64,000 nt of DNA from Trichobilharzia szidati (GCA_944472155.2 OX235275.1:31700731-31764730); one strand, 5' to 3'; shown: positions 51,147 through 62,671, numbered from the stretch's first letter. Notes: generated from the sequence alone by a model not told the origin. Made by a program: numbers and translations.

Positions 51147-54100
51147 CTAGTAGAGATGTAGGTGGGGGGCGGCGGGGGAAATAAAGACAAATTTATAGAA
51201 TCAAACTGTGAACATACATTATTGATCAATGTAAATAAAACACGGAATAGTAACAAAAAAGTGAAGCTTATCTGAGAAGACTTGGAGTGTTAAGAAGAAT
51301 TTTTATGTCATAAAATGTTGTCAAAACTTAGTAGAAAATCTCTTCAAAATACGGGAAATCTACTAACAAAGAGTAAAGAACATTAAGAATGCAATTTTTG
51401 ACATTAACATTAATTTCAATCGAATCACTGTTTCTATATAGTTCTGAGAATTGATATATGAGTCACCAAAAAGATTTCCAACAGGCTATTGCAGATTTCC
51501 ATCAACAGCTGCCGCCTTCTCTCGATTTTAAAGAATATATAACAGCCAGGAAACAGTAAACAACAAGGACTTCTAACAGAGCACCAGCCAAGGTCTTTAG
51601 CATTATTATTATTATTGTTCCCTTGGGTTCCGAGTGGAACATACGGCTTCAACAACACATCTCCACTTTGTTCTATTTTCTGCCATCCTCTTCAGCTGCG
51701 TCCACGACTGACCGAACTCTCTCATCTCTTCCCTATATGACCTCCTCCATGTCACCCTTTTGGATTACACTCGACGGCCCAATCAATCCATATCCATTTT
51801 CTCCCACATATTTGTTGAGCGATCGGCTCTCGCCTGTTGGTTCGTTCCCATAGTTTCTTGTTGCTTATTCTTTCTGACTAACCATTTGATCATCACTATA
51901 GAGCGAAGGCAGCTGTTGATGAAGGTCTGCAACAGGCTGTTGGAAATCATTTTCGTTACACACCAAGTTTCTGACATTGGTGCTGGAGATGCGAATCTTG
52001 TTCCTTACGCTGACTGAGTGTAGAAGATTTCCAAACTGGTTTCAGGTTGATGAAGGCGTGCGTATCTTGCCTTTCCGATTGTGACTTTGAAATCTTCATC
52101 CTTTCTACCAGCCTGTATTTGAAACGATACCAGGGACTTACTGCCCAATAAGTATGCAAAAAGCAAATGGCAATGAATTGGGCATACACTGAGGAGAAGT
52201 TCAAGTGTCATCACACGCTAGCCAGACTCTCGACTAGACCTGGAAAGAAGTGTGACAAGTGACCATCCGAAAATTACATAAAAAACATCATTTGAATAGG
52301 AAATACATAGAACCACATTATAATAGTAATATAATACATATTTAATTAGGTAATGAAGTTTTATTTAGTTGAATTTTTAGATTTTCCCGTTTATTGATTG
52401 GACCGAAGTGCTCGGTCTCAGGTTGACATGTCGGCTTCTTGTGCAGATGCTTCGACGATATCTGGGCATGTAATTAGAATTTAATTGGTGGAAGGTGACT
52501 AGCAGTGGAGTCCAGGATGCGCATTTCGTCCTATTTGGGACTCGTCATCTGGATGTACCTACATTTCCCAGTGAGTGATGATGTTCCCACCAAGGTTCGA
52601 ACCCAGTGCCCATAGTTTCAAACGCCAAAGTGTTATCCACTAGACCACTTGGGCCAGGAGAGCCACCACTTCTGTAACGGGTGGTATTAATTATTTAATT
52701 TAATTTTTAATTTTCCCGTCTATTGACTGGACCGAAGTGCTCGGTCTACTGGTTCGAGCCTCGGTGGGAACATCATGACCCACTCGGGAATGCAAGCATA
52801 TCTAGGTAACGAGTCACAAACAGAACGAAATGCGCATCTTGGATTCCACTGGTAGTCACCATCCACCAATTAAATTCTAATAAGGTAATGAAGTTGTCTA
52901 GTTTTTGAGGAAACTTCACTCACTTATTTTACATAAAATGTTGGATGAATTATCTTGTATATTTCCAGTGAATACAAGTCTAATCACAGTAAAGGAAAAA
53001 AGCACTATAAATATTTTTGTCGATGATGACTAGCAGTAGAATCTACGACGCCGATTTCGTCCGGTTCAAGACTCTTCATCTAGATGTGTCTGCATTCCTA
53101 ATGAATGATGGGACTCAATCTCAGAGAATAATGCGAAACCAAGTTTCGTCCTAGTTTTGGACTCTTCACCAGTGGCCTCATGACATTAAGGCATACAATC
53201 CAGAATTTTGAGGTTGTCAGGTCAGCTTACTAAACACCGCTGAGGAGTCCAGTGCTCCTTAACTTTGAGTGATTCTATATAACTTGTGTTGGTTCACGAC
53301 AATGTGACTCATAGACTGGTACATTAGAAATCTCTTCACGAATAACTGATTGCTAGCCTCATTTTACCTAACCCAGCCTGGTGTAGTAAGAAAATCAACA
53401 GGTTCGCTTGCAGATCCTGCATTGGATCCCATCTGAATGAGTTCATGGGCGCATACTGCTGAAGAGTCTTAAATTAGGACGAAATTTGTGTCAATTACTC
53501 CTTGATTTCTACTGGTTCTCTTTGGATAAAAAAACAAATTAGCAGGATATAGAGTAAAATACTGACTCACTTGTTCAGGTTTAACTCCAGTCGATGGAAC
53601 TTTGACGACTACACCGCCTGCACCACCGATTGCACTTAACGCTCCACTGTATAAACCACCACTGCCTATCCGACCAGACAATACACTTCGTACACCATAG
53701 TTTGTTTCAACAGCTTCATATTTTTCAACTTCTTCCTAAAAAAAATACATTAAAAATAATAATAATAATAATAACAGCAAAATATGAGATCTTCACTTGT
53801 CTTTTGTCCAAACCCAAATAGTCATGCGACATCCCAACGTGTAAGTTGAAGTGATTATCAGGTCGATTGATTACCTTAATCATTTCATCAATTATAATCA
53901 CACGACTTCGAAACTTGAGTTTTTGTAGTTTTCTTTGTTCTCTCCTATTTGTCGTCGTTAGGGCAGTAGAATTTTCCAGATATCTGGGAGGAGGGTTGAA
54001 TCATTCCTGTTACACGTATTCTCCTCAGGTGATTCGATAAACAAGGATTCTGTTATCAATCCCTCCCGCCCCTGCCCTGTTACATTAGATCTTAAAGTTG

Positions 54101-57100
54101 TCATCTTATCCCATCCAGCCTATTTTATGGTTGTTTGTAATTACATGTAGTGCTATAGCTGAACTATAGTCAGTTAAAGGATCCTGTGGAGCCTTTAAAA
54201 CAAAACAATTTAGTTTATCTAATACCCTGCAATGATTGTCAGGTCAAATGCATAGGTTAAAGTAGTAGAACAGGGGCAGTCAGACTAACCAGACTAGTCA
54301 GACCTTGCAAAATTTAGACTAGTTGACCCGAATAAGATAAGAAATCTATAGAATAGTTCAGCTATAGCACTACATGCAATTACACACAACCATACAATAG
54401 GCTGGATGGGATAAGGTGACAGTTTTGAAATCTAATGTAACAGGGCAGGGGCGGGAGAGATTGATAACAGAAGCTTTGTTTATCGAATCAACTGAGGAGA
54501 ATACGTGTAATAGGAATGATTCAACACCTGTCCAGCTGGACATCTGCAAAATTCAACTGCCCTAACGACGACAAGTAGGAGAGAACAAAGAAAACTATAA
54601 AACTCAAGTTTCGAAGTCGTGTGATTATAACTGATGAAATGATTATGAACAGCAGTAAATTTTGTTCAAAACATTGTCATCCAGTGAATAATACTGTTTC
54701 ACTCACTGTGTGTGATACATCTAATAAACAAACTAATATGGAATTACTTACTACCACAGTGCCCAGGTTGTACACATATATTAAGAATCTCCTTAGCAGG
54801 GTTTCAGATGTCTCTTCCTTATGTAGTAAAACTGTAGACGCCTTAAATTTTTTTTCTTATTTATGTTATGGTCAGTAATTCCATACATACCCTAGTACAC
54901 AGTCATACAAGACAGTAAGACACGGTTGCAGTTCTAAAAGAAAATACAGGTAGGTGTTTATAGAATCTACACACACAAACACAGGTACGATATCACAGAT
55001 GTACACAATTTTATTACCAATAAAATCAGAGGATAATAACTCATGGAACTATATAAATGAAGCTTGAAAGCTGTGTGATTAAACGCCTTGATTTGACTAT
55101 GTGCAGCAATAAATTGTGCACAAAACGTTATCAGTGAGCAACACTGTTTCACCACTTGCCTCTATGAAACAAATTTACCCTGAGAGGAAAATGGTTATAA
55201 CTTCAAGACAGTTACCAAACGTAAATTATTATAATAAAAAAAACTGTATAGGCAACTGGATGGATCCTGTTCTTGCCAGTATGACATTTCACCTTAAAGT
55301 GTTCTTAAACAGTTGATATATTGATTTCAAGTGATTACGGGTAAATGGCAGGAAGCGCTGTGCAGGTTTTATACCTATTAGCACTTGTTATCAAAGAGGC
55401 ATATCGGAAACCTCAGTGGAACTGATGTGCGGTAAAAGATCCCAAACCACGATAACCGTTGGGGTGGTCAAAGACATTACTATCACGCTATCAACGCTCA
55501 AGAAGGATCTCCAGTCAGAAACATTAATTGACCATTAGGGGGTATATTACCACTGTTTCGTTAAAATTTACTGTGGGTACAAATACTGAGCAGATATAAT
55601 GTTCCCGAAATTGTATTTTTTTCATTTCTTTAGGCCTAAAGTTCCAGTAGCCAAGGTGTTATTTCCTGTGCAGGGATGGCGCTAACCTCACGCCCAACCT
55701 TCCTTTTTTCTCCAGACCTACTATCGTCTAGTACACTAAGTGAAGCTGAGGAGTATGTCAGAGTATGTCGAGAGTCCAATCCTAACTCATCGACGCACAA
55801 AACGTTGATGGTGAGTAGACACTCACACCCACCGCACACATACACGTGGACACCAGAGGTGGGGGTCGAACCTAGAACCCTGATATTAGAAGTCTCATAC
55901 TCTACCAACTGACCTGACTGATCATTCTTCAATATTATTGAATGAAAAATGTTGAAGATAGAATGTTCAATTCTTAAAATAAACGATTCCCTACTTCGTT
56001 GTTAAACTCCTTAAAGACAGTTATTCTGTGTGGTTACTATGAGAACGGTTGTTGAATTGACCTCTAATACTTGTATAGGAACTTTAAGAATTTGTATTTG
56101 CATTCAATTTTAAAATGTAATATTACTATTATTATTATTGATATTTAATTTAAACCGAAATCACACGCTCAGTGATTGGTTAAAGAATATAAACTGTATA
56201 GATATAAACAGTGGTTTGATCAGTGGAAAATATACCTTGGCTTCCGTGTCTTGCCTTCTGTTGTTACAATACCATACTCCAGGCTCTTGAGTGGAACCTG
56301 AATAAGAAATGACAAGATAGGCATCCGATGGTGATATGGAGTAGATCGTGTGGTAAGCAAATGAAAGCTTGTAGGCGACAGTGAAGCCAGTTAGAAAAAG
56401 GCAGCAAATAACTGAGTGCAACAGAAGTACCCCCTTGAAACTTTATGTTCCACTTATAATCCAGAAAACGAATAACATTAGTAATAAAGGAACATATGCA
56501 AGCATTAAATACACTCGTAACTCAATCTTACGATGTCAGTTAAGCTAACAGTTCATGCATAAAAGCCACAAAACCTATTCATACATCTATCATCTGTGCA
56601 ATAAAAAAATTCACTTACTTGAGCAGCTCTATCTGTATAGCTTACACAATATAAGAAACCTGCTGATATATACGAACAAATAGCTGCTAATATAATAAAA
56701 CCAAATGACCAAGAAAGAAAGTACTGATCTGGTCTTGGCATCCATACTCGACTTTGAGAACTGATTCCAAATAGTAAAATAGATATTGTTAGAAGAAGTG
56801 CAATAAATGCCTGAAAATCAATGACGAAACAATGAACAAAAGAGATTTTGTAAATTGTTCTGCAAAGTGCTGATTTTTGCAAGAAAAAAAATCTTAACTA
56901 CACACATATTAATGGGTAAAAAAAGGAATTTACAGCAGAGCAGTTGTTAACAGCTATAAATTTCAGGACATTAACCAATATACCTAATCAATAAGATGAT
57001 TTATCTCAGGGTATCTTTCATTGAAAAGGAATGTCAGTTACAGGATAACTTGAAAATAAAAGAAATTGGACAACTGTTTCTTTTTTAAGTGAAAATCTCA

Positions 57101-58960
57101 AGCAGGGAGTTGAGGTTTCTAATTTACTAGTCTCCACAGTAAGTAATAAAGAGATGGGAGCGTTTTAAATAACACTTAATGCGGAGAAAAGTAAGAAATA
57201 CTTACTCGAGCCTAGAAAACACGTATTAGTTACTGAATGCTAGTCAGACAGTTCATTACATTAACTATTACACTATTTCATTGTTTTGATTCAGTGTAAG
57301 CTATATTCCCTGATAGATTTAGCCTTGCAATAAAGTTATTCATAAAGTTCAAGGCCTTACTGTCATTCGGCTGTACAAATGAACAATGTTATAAGCTTCT
57401 TCGTAGGATTTTAAAGCCATAAACATCAAGTTCTTAGTATTAGCTACCAATCAGCGTTTTAATCTGGTCATTATGCCGAACAACTCTACACTGAGGGAAC
57501 CATTTATTATCAATTTATTTAATTTTAAAATCTTAATCTTAAAAAAAAGGCAGTTTGACATCTATCCCAATTAGTGGTCACTGTATTAAGTGTGCATTCA
57601 TGAGACTCTTCTGAAGATAATGATCTCATAAGCAATCGTTTATATGCGCAACAGACAAATTTTCAGATTACTTGATACTTCCTAACGGACTGTTAAACCT
57701 AGAACTATTGTGAACACATGTTGAAACATAGATGATTCGGTCTCCACATAGTGTTTATCGCATCGGCAGTGATTTATTTATCATTGGTTGACTACAAACA
57801 ACATATAATTAATCCCAGCACCACCCCTTTGGGAGTCAACCAAAGCTACAGTAGTCGGGTGGCGGGACAAACTACGCAGAACTTCACCGAAGACCAATAA
57901 CCTTTACCTCACAATCAAAAAGTGAGCACAAAAAGAATCAAATTGGTTTATACTAAATCGTAGAAACGACACTGGATATTGGACTGGTTTAAGAGGGGAC
58001 TAGATAAGTAAATGCATTTCCTAGAAAGGCATTTATATAGTCTTTAAGCCTTCTATTCTCAACCACAATCTGATCTCGAGTCTCAATAATAAATGAACCA
58101 GATTTTCCCGGTACCTAAGGTCTCATAATTATAAGAACATAACGATGGGATATCAATATCAAGCTTTTTAACTTATTTATATCACTCTTCAGGCAAATAT
58201 GTTAAGTGGCAGTTAAAATGCATTGATCACTTTGATTGCGGCAGTATCAGAACACTTACTGCAAGAATTTGGCATATTATATCAAAAAAATCAAACCATT
58301 TCGAGATGGCCTATCATCTCTACAGTATTTCACCTCCTATCTGAACAGCTAACATGATGTCGATAACAAACAACAGACAAATTACAAAAGGCATTCGAAC
58401 TAACTATAACCTTCAAGCGCACTTAAAGGAGGAGATTCATCTGCAGTCCAATTATTGCTGTGGACTAAATAAACAAGAAATGCAGAATTATGTATATGCT
58501 TACCTCACCTACAAGTGCCATTGTTGATTCAGCAGCTGGATGACCGAACAAAAGATGGTACAAAACAAGAATCAGTATAACACAACACTTCGTTGTGAAT
58601 GCTATCGTCATTAAAACCTGAACGCCAATCAGCCAATAGGGGTTAAGCCATTGCCAAATACCGATTTTGAAAAAGAACCGGTCATAAACCCAAAAGCATC
58701 CCGTCAGTACATTAGCGTGGTAATCCTAAATCCAATCACATCGGAATAAGTAACAAGAGCAGTACTTGTGGATGCACAAATTTGTCAAAACACACCGACC
58801 ATATTCCCATATGGAGGAAAGAACTGTGTACTCGATCAAATGACTGTAACCAATAAGGACTTGAAAAAGATAAAAAGAAAAACAAAAATCCTAAAGTGGC
58901 AGATGTACATGCCGCATAGAAAGGCATGTACATCTGCGTCAACTTGTAGTCTTTAGTCAT
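50676..58960 (-). CDS. Claudin-superfamily four-pass membrane protein (complete, five exons)
   Basis: Spliced from the complement of 58960-58766, 58725-58504, 56810-56619, 53735-53571 and 51146-50676; all introns are phase 0 and GT-AG; 414 aa. Claudin-like proteins build or regulate cell-cell junctions, or act as auxiliary membrane subunits. The first extracellular loop carries the family pattern: Trp37, Gly52-Ile53-Trp54, Cys57 and Cys75. Membrane segments lie at about 13-33, 96-124, 135-157 and 171-195. The remaining 215 or so residues form a cytoplasmic tail: a Gly-rich stretch in exon 4, then Ser/Pro/Gln-rich sequence with a run of five Ala (334-338), ending SRYSRY. The loop-1 pattern (long Cys57-Cys75 spacing, then F-W-V-Y-D-R) looks more like invertebrate claudin-like proteins than vertebrate claudins; this is from memory of the families. 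The start is the first in-frame ATG ahead of membrane segment 1. No closer family name can be given. Confidence 0.85.
51605..52265 (-). mobile_element. RTE-clade 3' fragment in claudin-like intron 4
   Basis: Inverted terminus (ATTATTATTGTTCCCTTGGG) at the left, then minus-strand C-terminal domain including TNQQARADRSTNMWEKMDMD and ISNSLLQTFINSCLRSIVMI. Confidence 0.8.
52375..52885. mobile_element. Sm-alpha-like inverted pair
   Basis: A minus unit (52485-52690) and a plus remnant (52700-52880) share the end GTCACCATCCACCAATTAAA. The minus hammerhead has stem II and GAAA intact, but the first box reads ATGACGA (C3 to A). The plus hammerhead reads GTAACGA with GAAA. tRNA-like head (minus) at about 52660-52585 with a GGTTCGAACC B box. 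Confidence 0.75.
53030..53105 (-). mobile_element. Sm-alpha-like hammerhead relic
   Basis: Minus strand: CTAGATGAAGAGTCTTGAAC then CGGACGAAATCGGCG; first box eroded, GAAA kept. Confidence 0.5.
53105..53525. mobile_element. SINE family A fragments flanking claudin-like exon 4
   Basis: Inverted body near 53140-53170 (CGTCCTAGTTTTGGACTCTT) and a plus fragment at 53395-53525 (GATCCTGCATTGGATCCC head remnant, TTCTACTGGTTCTCT end). Confidence 0.5.
53571..53735 (-). CDS. Claudin-like exon 4: glycine-rich proximal tail
   Basis: 55 codons, acceptor TTTTTTTAG, donor GTGAGT. It encodes EEVEKYEAVETNYGVRSVLS, then a Gly/Ser-rich stretch and VVVKVPSTGVKPEQ. It follows segment 4 directly and continues in phase into exon 5. 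Confidence 0.82.
53750..53775. repeat. (AAT)n microsatellite
   Basis: AATAATAATAATAATAATAA lies just upstream (gene sense) of the exon 4 acceptor. Confidence 0.8.
53860..54900. mobile_element. PLE insertion with inverted arm in claudin-like intron 3
   Basis: 53880-54175 is the reverse complement of 54360-54640 (AGTTTTTGTAGTTTTCTTTG against AACAAAGAAAACTATAAAAC). Same family as 36045-37225. The terminal hairpin and TTCAAAACATTGTCATCC lie at about 54646-54683; CTGATGA is at 54632-54638. Confidence 0.75.
54900..55620. other. PLE terminal fragment (55005-55145) and unassigned sequence
   Basis: 55070-55135 carries the family motif CAGCAATAAATTGTGCAC followed by AAAACGTTATCAG. The rest has no gene. 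Confidence 0.5.
55620..55925 (-). mobile_element. tRNA-derived SINE, separate family
   Basis: Minus head GGTCAGTTGGTAGAGTATGA and B box GGTTCGACCCC (about 55917-55860); body with GGGCGTGAGGTTAGCGCC resembles SINE B. Confidence 0.6.
56235..56475 (+). mobile_element. RTE-clade 3' end relic
   Basis: GCTCTTGAGTGGAACCTGAA and CTTTATGTTCCACTTATAAT are the last part of the RTE frame and its terminus. Confidence 0.6.
56619..56810 (-). CDS. Claudin-like exon 3: membrane segments 3 and 4
   Basis: 64 codons, acceptor TTTTCAG, donor GTAAGT. AFIALLLTISILLFGIS completes segment 3; SQSRVWMPRPDQYFLSW is the short second loop; SFGFIILAAICSYISAGFLY is segment 4, followed by the first tail residues. Confidence 0.87.
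56881..58500 (-). other. Claudin-like intron 2, largely free of recognised repeats
   Basis: AT-rich, unlike the other large introns. Only the segment 57811-57900 is repeated in the window (inverted at 59095-59200). Confidence 0.5.
57811..57900 (+). repeat. Dispersed repeat, inverted partner of 59095-59200
   Basis: TTAATCCCAGCACCAC, GTCAACCAAAGCTA and ACTACGCA blocks occur in order in the reverse complement of 59095-59200. Family unknown; the pair flanks exons 1 and 2 of the claudin-like gene. Confidence 0.6.
58504..58725 (-). CDS. Claudin-like exon 2: second half of loop 1, membrane segment 2
   Basis: 74 codons ending GTAGGTGAG before donor GTAAGC (an alternative donor 5 nt earlier would break the frame into exon 3). 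It encodes TGCFWVYDRFF, then WLNPYWLIGVQVLMTIAF and further hydrophobic residues, and ends ESTMALVGE, the start of membrane segment 3. Confidence 0.85.
58726..58765 (-). other. 40-nt micro-intron of the claudin-like gene
   Basis: The intron runs from GTACTG to GATTTAG, is 40 nt long and phase 0. Reading through it meets an in-frame stop; removing it joins FVHPQ to DYHANVLTGC and restores the second loop cysteine. Very short 5' introns are known in schistosome genes. Confidence 0.75.
58766..58960 (-). CDS. Claudin-like exon 1: start, membrane segment 1, first half of loop 1
   Basis: 65 codons from ATG (58960-58958) to CAA before a GTACTG donor. It encodes MTKDYKLTQMYMPFYAACTS at the N-terminus, a hydrophobic segment, PYWLQS and the G-I-W-x-x-C motif. 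A 14-bp perfect inverted repeat with a 9-nt loop (58900-58936) lies in the segment encoding residues 9-20. The reading frame is open upstream, so a start further 5' or an extra upstream exon cannot be excluded. Confidence 0.82.
58900..58936. repeat. Perfect 14-bp inverted repeat with 9-nt loop inside exon 1
   Basis: CAGATGTACATGCC at 58900-58913 and its exact complement GGCATGTACATCTG at 58923-58936. Confidence 0.9.
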
Positions 58961-59590
58961 TTCCCATGAAATATTTATAAATGCGCACAACCCAGAAGGT
59001 AAACAACGTTAGATAACTTAAACAAAAACCAATATCGTCTTTTAAAATCTGGTTTAAACCAATATTATTTCTTTATTTTCGCCTCCTGGTTTTGAGGTGG
59101 AGGGTGCTGATCTTCCTTAAACGTTTGCGTAGTTCGTCCCACCACATGACTTTCATAGCTTTGGTTGACTCAAAAAGCAGTGGTGCGGGATTAATTTTAT
59201 GTGGTTTTGCAGCATTAGATGTGTTAAGACCGAGTTGCTGCTGTGTACAGAGTTGATCCTTTCACTCGTTAATAATAATAATAGTTTTCTAGTGTCGTCG
59301 AAAAAAGAGATAATAACAGATATAATTAGTTTAGGTTATTTAGCTTACAAAAGAAACAAAACGTCAAAACAGACAGCTAATGGAATTTGAAGTTGGTATA
59401 TACATATAGTACATATATATGTATATATATACATCAGTTATAATAACAGTGTAAAGGGATTAATAGCTGGAGTAGTCAGTGGTGTAACACAAGGCAGAAA
59501 GTGAAGAAGTAAAAAGACGAGTTTGGTTTTAAACCCACAAATAGTGTGTAGGTTTTAATAGGGATAGGCTATTTAGACGCATTCCATGTG
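58961..59590. other. Upstream flank of the claudin-like gene
   Basis: Contains the dispersed repeat at 59095-59200 and an (AT)-rich microsatellite at about 59397-59433. No promoter motif can be singled out. Confidence 0.45.
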
Positions 59591-61615
59591 CCGCTGCGTG
59601 ATTGTCAAGTCTCTGCTTAAGGCTGTCTGCTGACGGTGCGGCGCCACACCTGTTGGTAGACAGTTCCAGGAGCAGCAAACTCGAAGTTATATAAATGGGG
59701 GCACACTCGAATCTTTTCGCTCAGGTTAGCCATCCTTCGTGGATCGCCACGGGGAGGCCCAAAGGTATTTAATGGCAGAATAACTCTTTTTGGGTGATTC
59801 TGGTCATTTGTAATCCTATAAGCAGTGATTAAATCCCCCTCAAGCCGACGGTAGCTAAGGGTGAGAAGACTTAATTTCTTTAGCCGTCCATCATACCGTT
59901 TGCTTCGGAGACCAACCACTCCTTTTGTCGCCAAACTTTAGACTCTTTCCAAAAGGTTGGCGTCTCTTCTAAGCAGTTGGGGTGCAATGATATTGTGTTC
60001 TTCAAGGTGTAGTATGCTGTATGTTTTGTACAACCTTAGAAAGGGCTCAGGAGTGAGTGCACCTGATGGTCTGTGTTTAAAGTGTGTGACCGTATATGCC
60101 CTCGTTACGTCCTCCACGTAATTTACACTTGTGTCCATTATTCCTTTTGAACTGCACCTAAGTCACTCTCCAGCGTAGTGCAGGACAATCTCCTGTTGCA
60201 CAGGGTGTAACTTGCATTCTGTAGCTTACATGTGCGTAATTTCACTACTTTGCACTTTTTCAGGTTGAAAGTCACACCACTGACCACCTCCCAGTCTTCC
60301 AGAAGCTTTAGATCTGCCTGTAGCCTATCTGAAACCTCTGGACACTCTATCGCCCTCCACATCTTAACGTCGTCAGCGTAGAGAAGAATAGGGCAGCTTG
60401 GATGGCATGGTATATCGTTGATAAAAATCAAAAACGTCAGTGGTCCTAGGATAGAGCCTTGAGACACTCCTGATGATTAGCCGTGCCAAGATGATTGGAA
60501 TCGATTGGCCTTAGTGCAGAATTTCCCTTCAGCTACGTAGTCCTTAAACCGTGACAGAAACGGTTTACCTATACCAGACTGACTTATTCTGTGTAGAAAG
60601 TCGTGGTGAACTATGTCAAATGCCCTCTCAAAATCTAGGAAGGCCACATGGACTGGAACATTCGTATCCCGGCATGATGTCCAATCGTTCCAAGCTGATA
60701 GTAGATTTGTTGCACAGGATCTGACCTTCCTGAAACCACACTGGGCTTCATGAAGTCTAAAGAGTCTTGTCAGCGTGTTCACCAATTATAATTTCCAGTA
60801 CTTTTGATACCGCTGGGAGTAACGTACTGGCCTATAACTGGTGCCATTTCTCCTGTCCCCACCCATGAAAATAGGAGAAAGAATGGCCCTTTTCCAATCC
60901 CCTGACAGTTTCCCTAAGACAATCGAGTGTTGGAACAAGTTGCATAAGGGCCTGCAGAGATGGCCTGATGTCGTCACGACCTGGAGACTTTCCAGATGTG
61001 AGTCTCTGTAGCTTCCACGTACTGTTGCCGGGTTTAACTGGAGAGTAACCACTAGGTTTTCTTCTGGTGAAATAGCAGTGCTGCCATTTTGGTCCATACC
61101 AGTAATACCCACACTGCTGTGTAACTCTTTGGAAAAGGCTTAATTGGATGTTTCAACAATCTCCAGACTAGTTAGGTATTGACCGTTTGGACCTGCTAAG
61201 GTACATGCCTCTAGGTTGGTTGGTTTCCTCTCCGACATGAATCGGTACGGGCTTTTGGGGTTCGCCGGAGGATATTTGGTAAGGTTAGCCCGAAATGATC
61301 TCCTGTAACTCGTGAATATTGCGTTGCCCCGGTTACTGAGTTCCAGGTTTGACTCTTGGGTACTCGCCACGTAGACTTAACCCTTCCGCTTTGCTTTCAG
61401 AATACTTTGCGTAAATCTCTTCGGTCATGGAGACCTTTTCTTCGGCTGTGTTGTGACTAGAGGGACGGTATCCGAGATAGCCGTGTGAATCATCTCCCTT
61501 ACCACTCCCAATTATTCATCCGCAGGTAGCCCAGCCCATTCTATGGGCCATTCTGTGTCGGATAAAAGCCTTCACATTCTGGCATAGTCAGCCTTGTTAT
61601 AGCACAGACATGGTC
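59590..61615 (-). mobile_element. CR1-clade non-LTR element: linker, reverse transcriptase and C-terminus (frameshifted)
   Basis: Minus-strand pieces in order: ADYARM near 61590; SYRRSFRANLTKYPPANPKS; LSGDWKRAILSPIFMGGDRR (RT fingers); QCGFRKVRSCATNLLSAWND; HVAFLDFERAFDIVHHDFLH (motif A); QGSILGPLTFLIFINDIP (motif B); ILLYADDVKMWR (motif C Y-A-D-D); then NLKKCKVVKLR and the C-terminal region to about 59617. At least four frame breaks. This is the family type of schistosome CR1 elements such as SR1; closeness to SR1 is not tested. Confidence 0.85.
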
Positions 61616-61617
61616 AC

Positions 61618-62670
61618 ACTGACCGGCAAATGAAGCAGAATAGGCAGCAGGTAAAAGAAACATCAGGACACTATATCAGATAACCAAGTCTCTAGCCGGG
61701 AAAAGATCAACCCAGATGAAGAAACCAATGAAAGATGCTCAAGGGAACCTGATCACCAAGGAGGAGAAGCAAATCAAACAATGGGCTGATCACTTTGAAG
61801 GACTCTTGAGTTGACCACCACCGACAACTCTCCCAGAAATACCGCCAAACGCATGGGCAGAACTGCCCACCAGTGGACACCACTCCTCCAACGAAAGAAT
61901 AAATGCTGAATGAGATCGAGCTACTTAACAACGGTCACGAAGGCAGCAGGACCAGACAGCATTCCTCCTGAAACACTGAAGACGGCCTCAGAGATTACGG
62001 AAGATTTTCTCACTCCACTAATGCAAAAAGCACTAATCACCATCAACAGGAGAGATTTAACAGAGGTTGCCTCCTTCACTTATCTGAGAAGCATCGTTTC
62101 AACTACAGGCCAGTGGAACAGACGAAGATGTCAAAGTCAGTCAGAATCAGAAAGGCAATTTGGAAATCTTCTACACTCCGCCCCAGTATAAGGAAGAAGA
62201 TTAGTATTCTCGACACAAATGTGAAGTTAGTTCTTCTATACCGGTCAGAAACTTGCACTGTGTATCACGAAAAGGATCTCCAACAGGTTGCAGACTTTCA
62301 TCAACAGCTGCCTTCACTGACTCCATACTGAAGATTAAATGACAGGCCAGAAAGAATGAGTAGCAGGAAACAATGGCAACAAGCCAAAAAAGAGCCGATC
62401 GCTCAACAAATACGTAGGAGAAAGTGGTGATGGATCGGGCATACACTGAGGCCACCGAATGATATCGCTTTTCAGGCCCTCGAGTGGAATCCAAACGGGG
62501 AGCGGCGAGTGGGTCGTCCTAGGGTGACACGGAAGAGATCGTGTGTGGAAGGGGTGAGAGAGTTTGGTCAGTCGTGCCCCCAGATGAAGAGGACGGCAGA
62601 AAACAGAAAAACGTGGATGTGTGTTGTTGAAGCCCTATGTTCCACTCGGAAAGTAAGGGAATAATAATAT
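61618..62670 (+). mobile_element. RTE-clade copy with internal deletion, nested in the CR1 element
   Basis: The 5' part encodes the linker ahead of RT (LYQITKSLAGKRSTQMKKPM, KEEKQIKQWADHFEGLLS). At about 62030 it jumps to the post-RT region (ITINRRDLTEVASFTYLRSI), so the RT palm is deleted. The C-terminal domain follows (EWNPNGERRVGRPRVTRKRS), then the end GAAGCCCTATGTTCCACTCG plus (AAT)n. Confidence 0.8.
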
Positions 62671-62671
62671 A

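Noticed and set aside
55676..55912. Plus-strand frame of 78 codons
   Set aside because: It lies wholly within a minus-oriented tRNA-derived SINE.
58768..58956. Plus-strand frame of 62 codons opposite claudin-like exon 1
   Set aside because: It is the antisense shadow of a well-supported exon.
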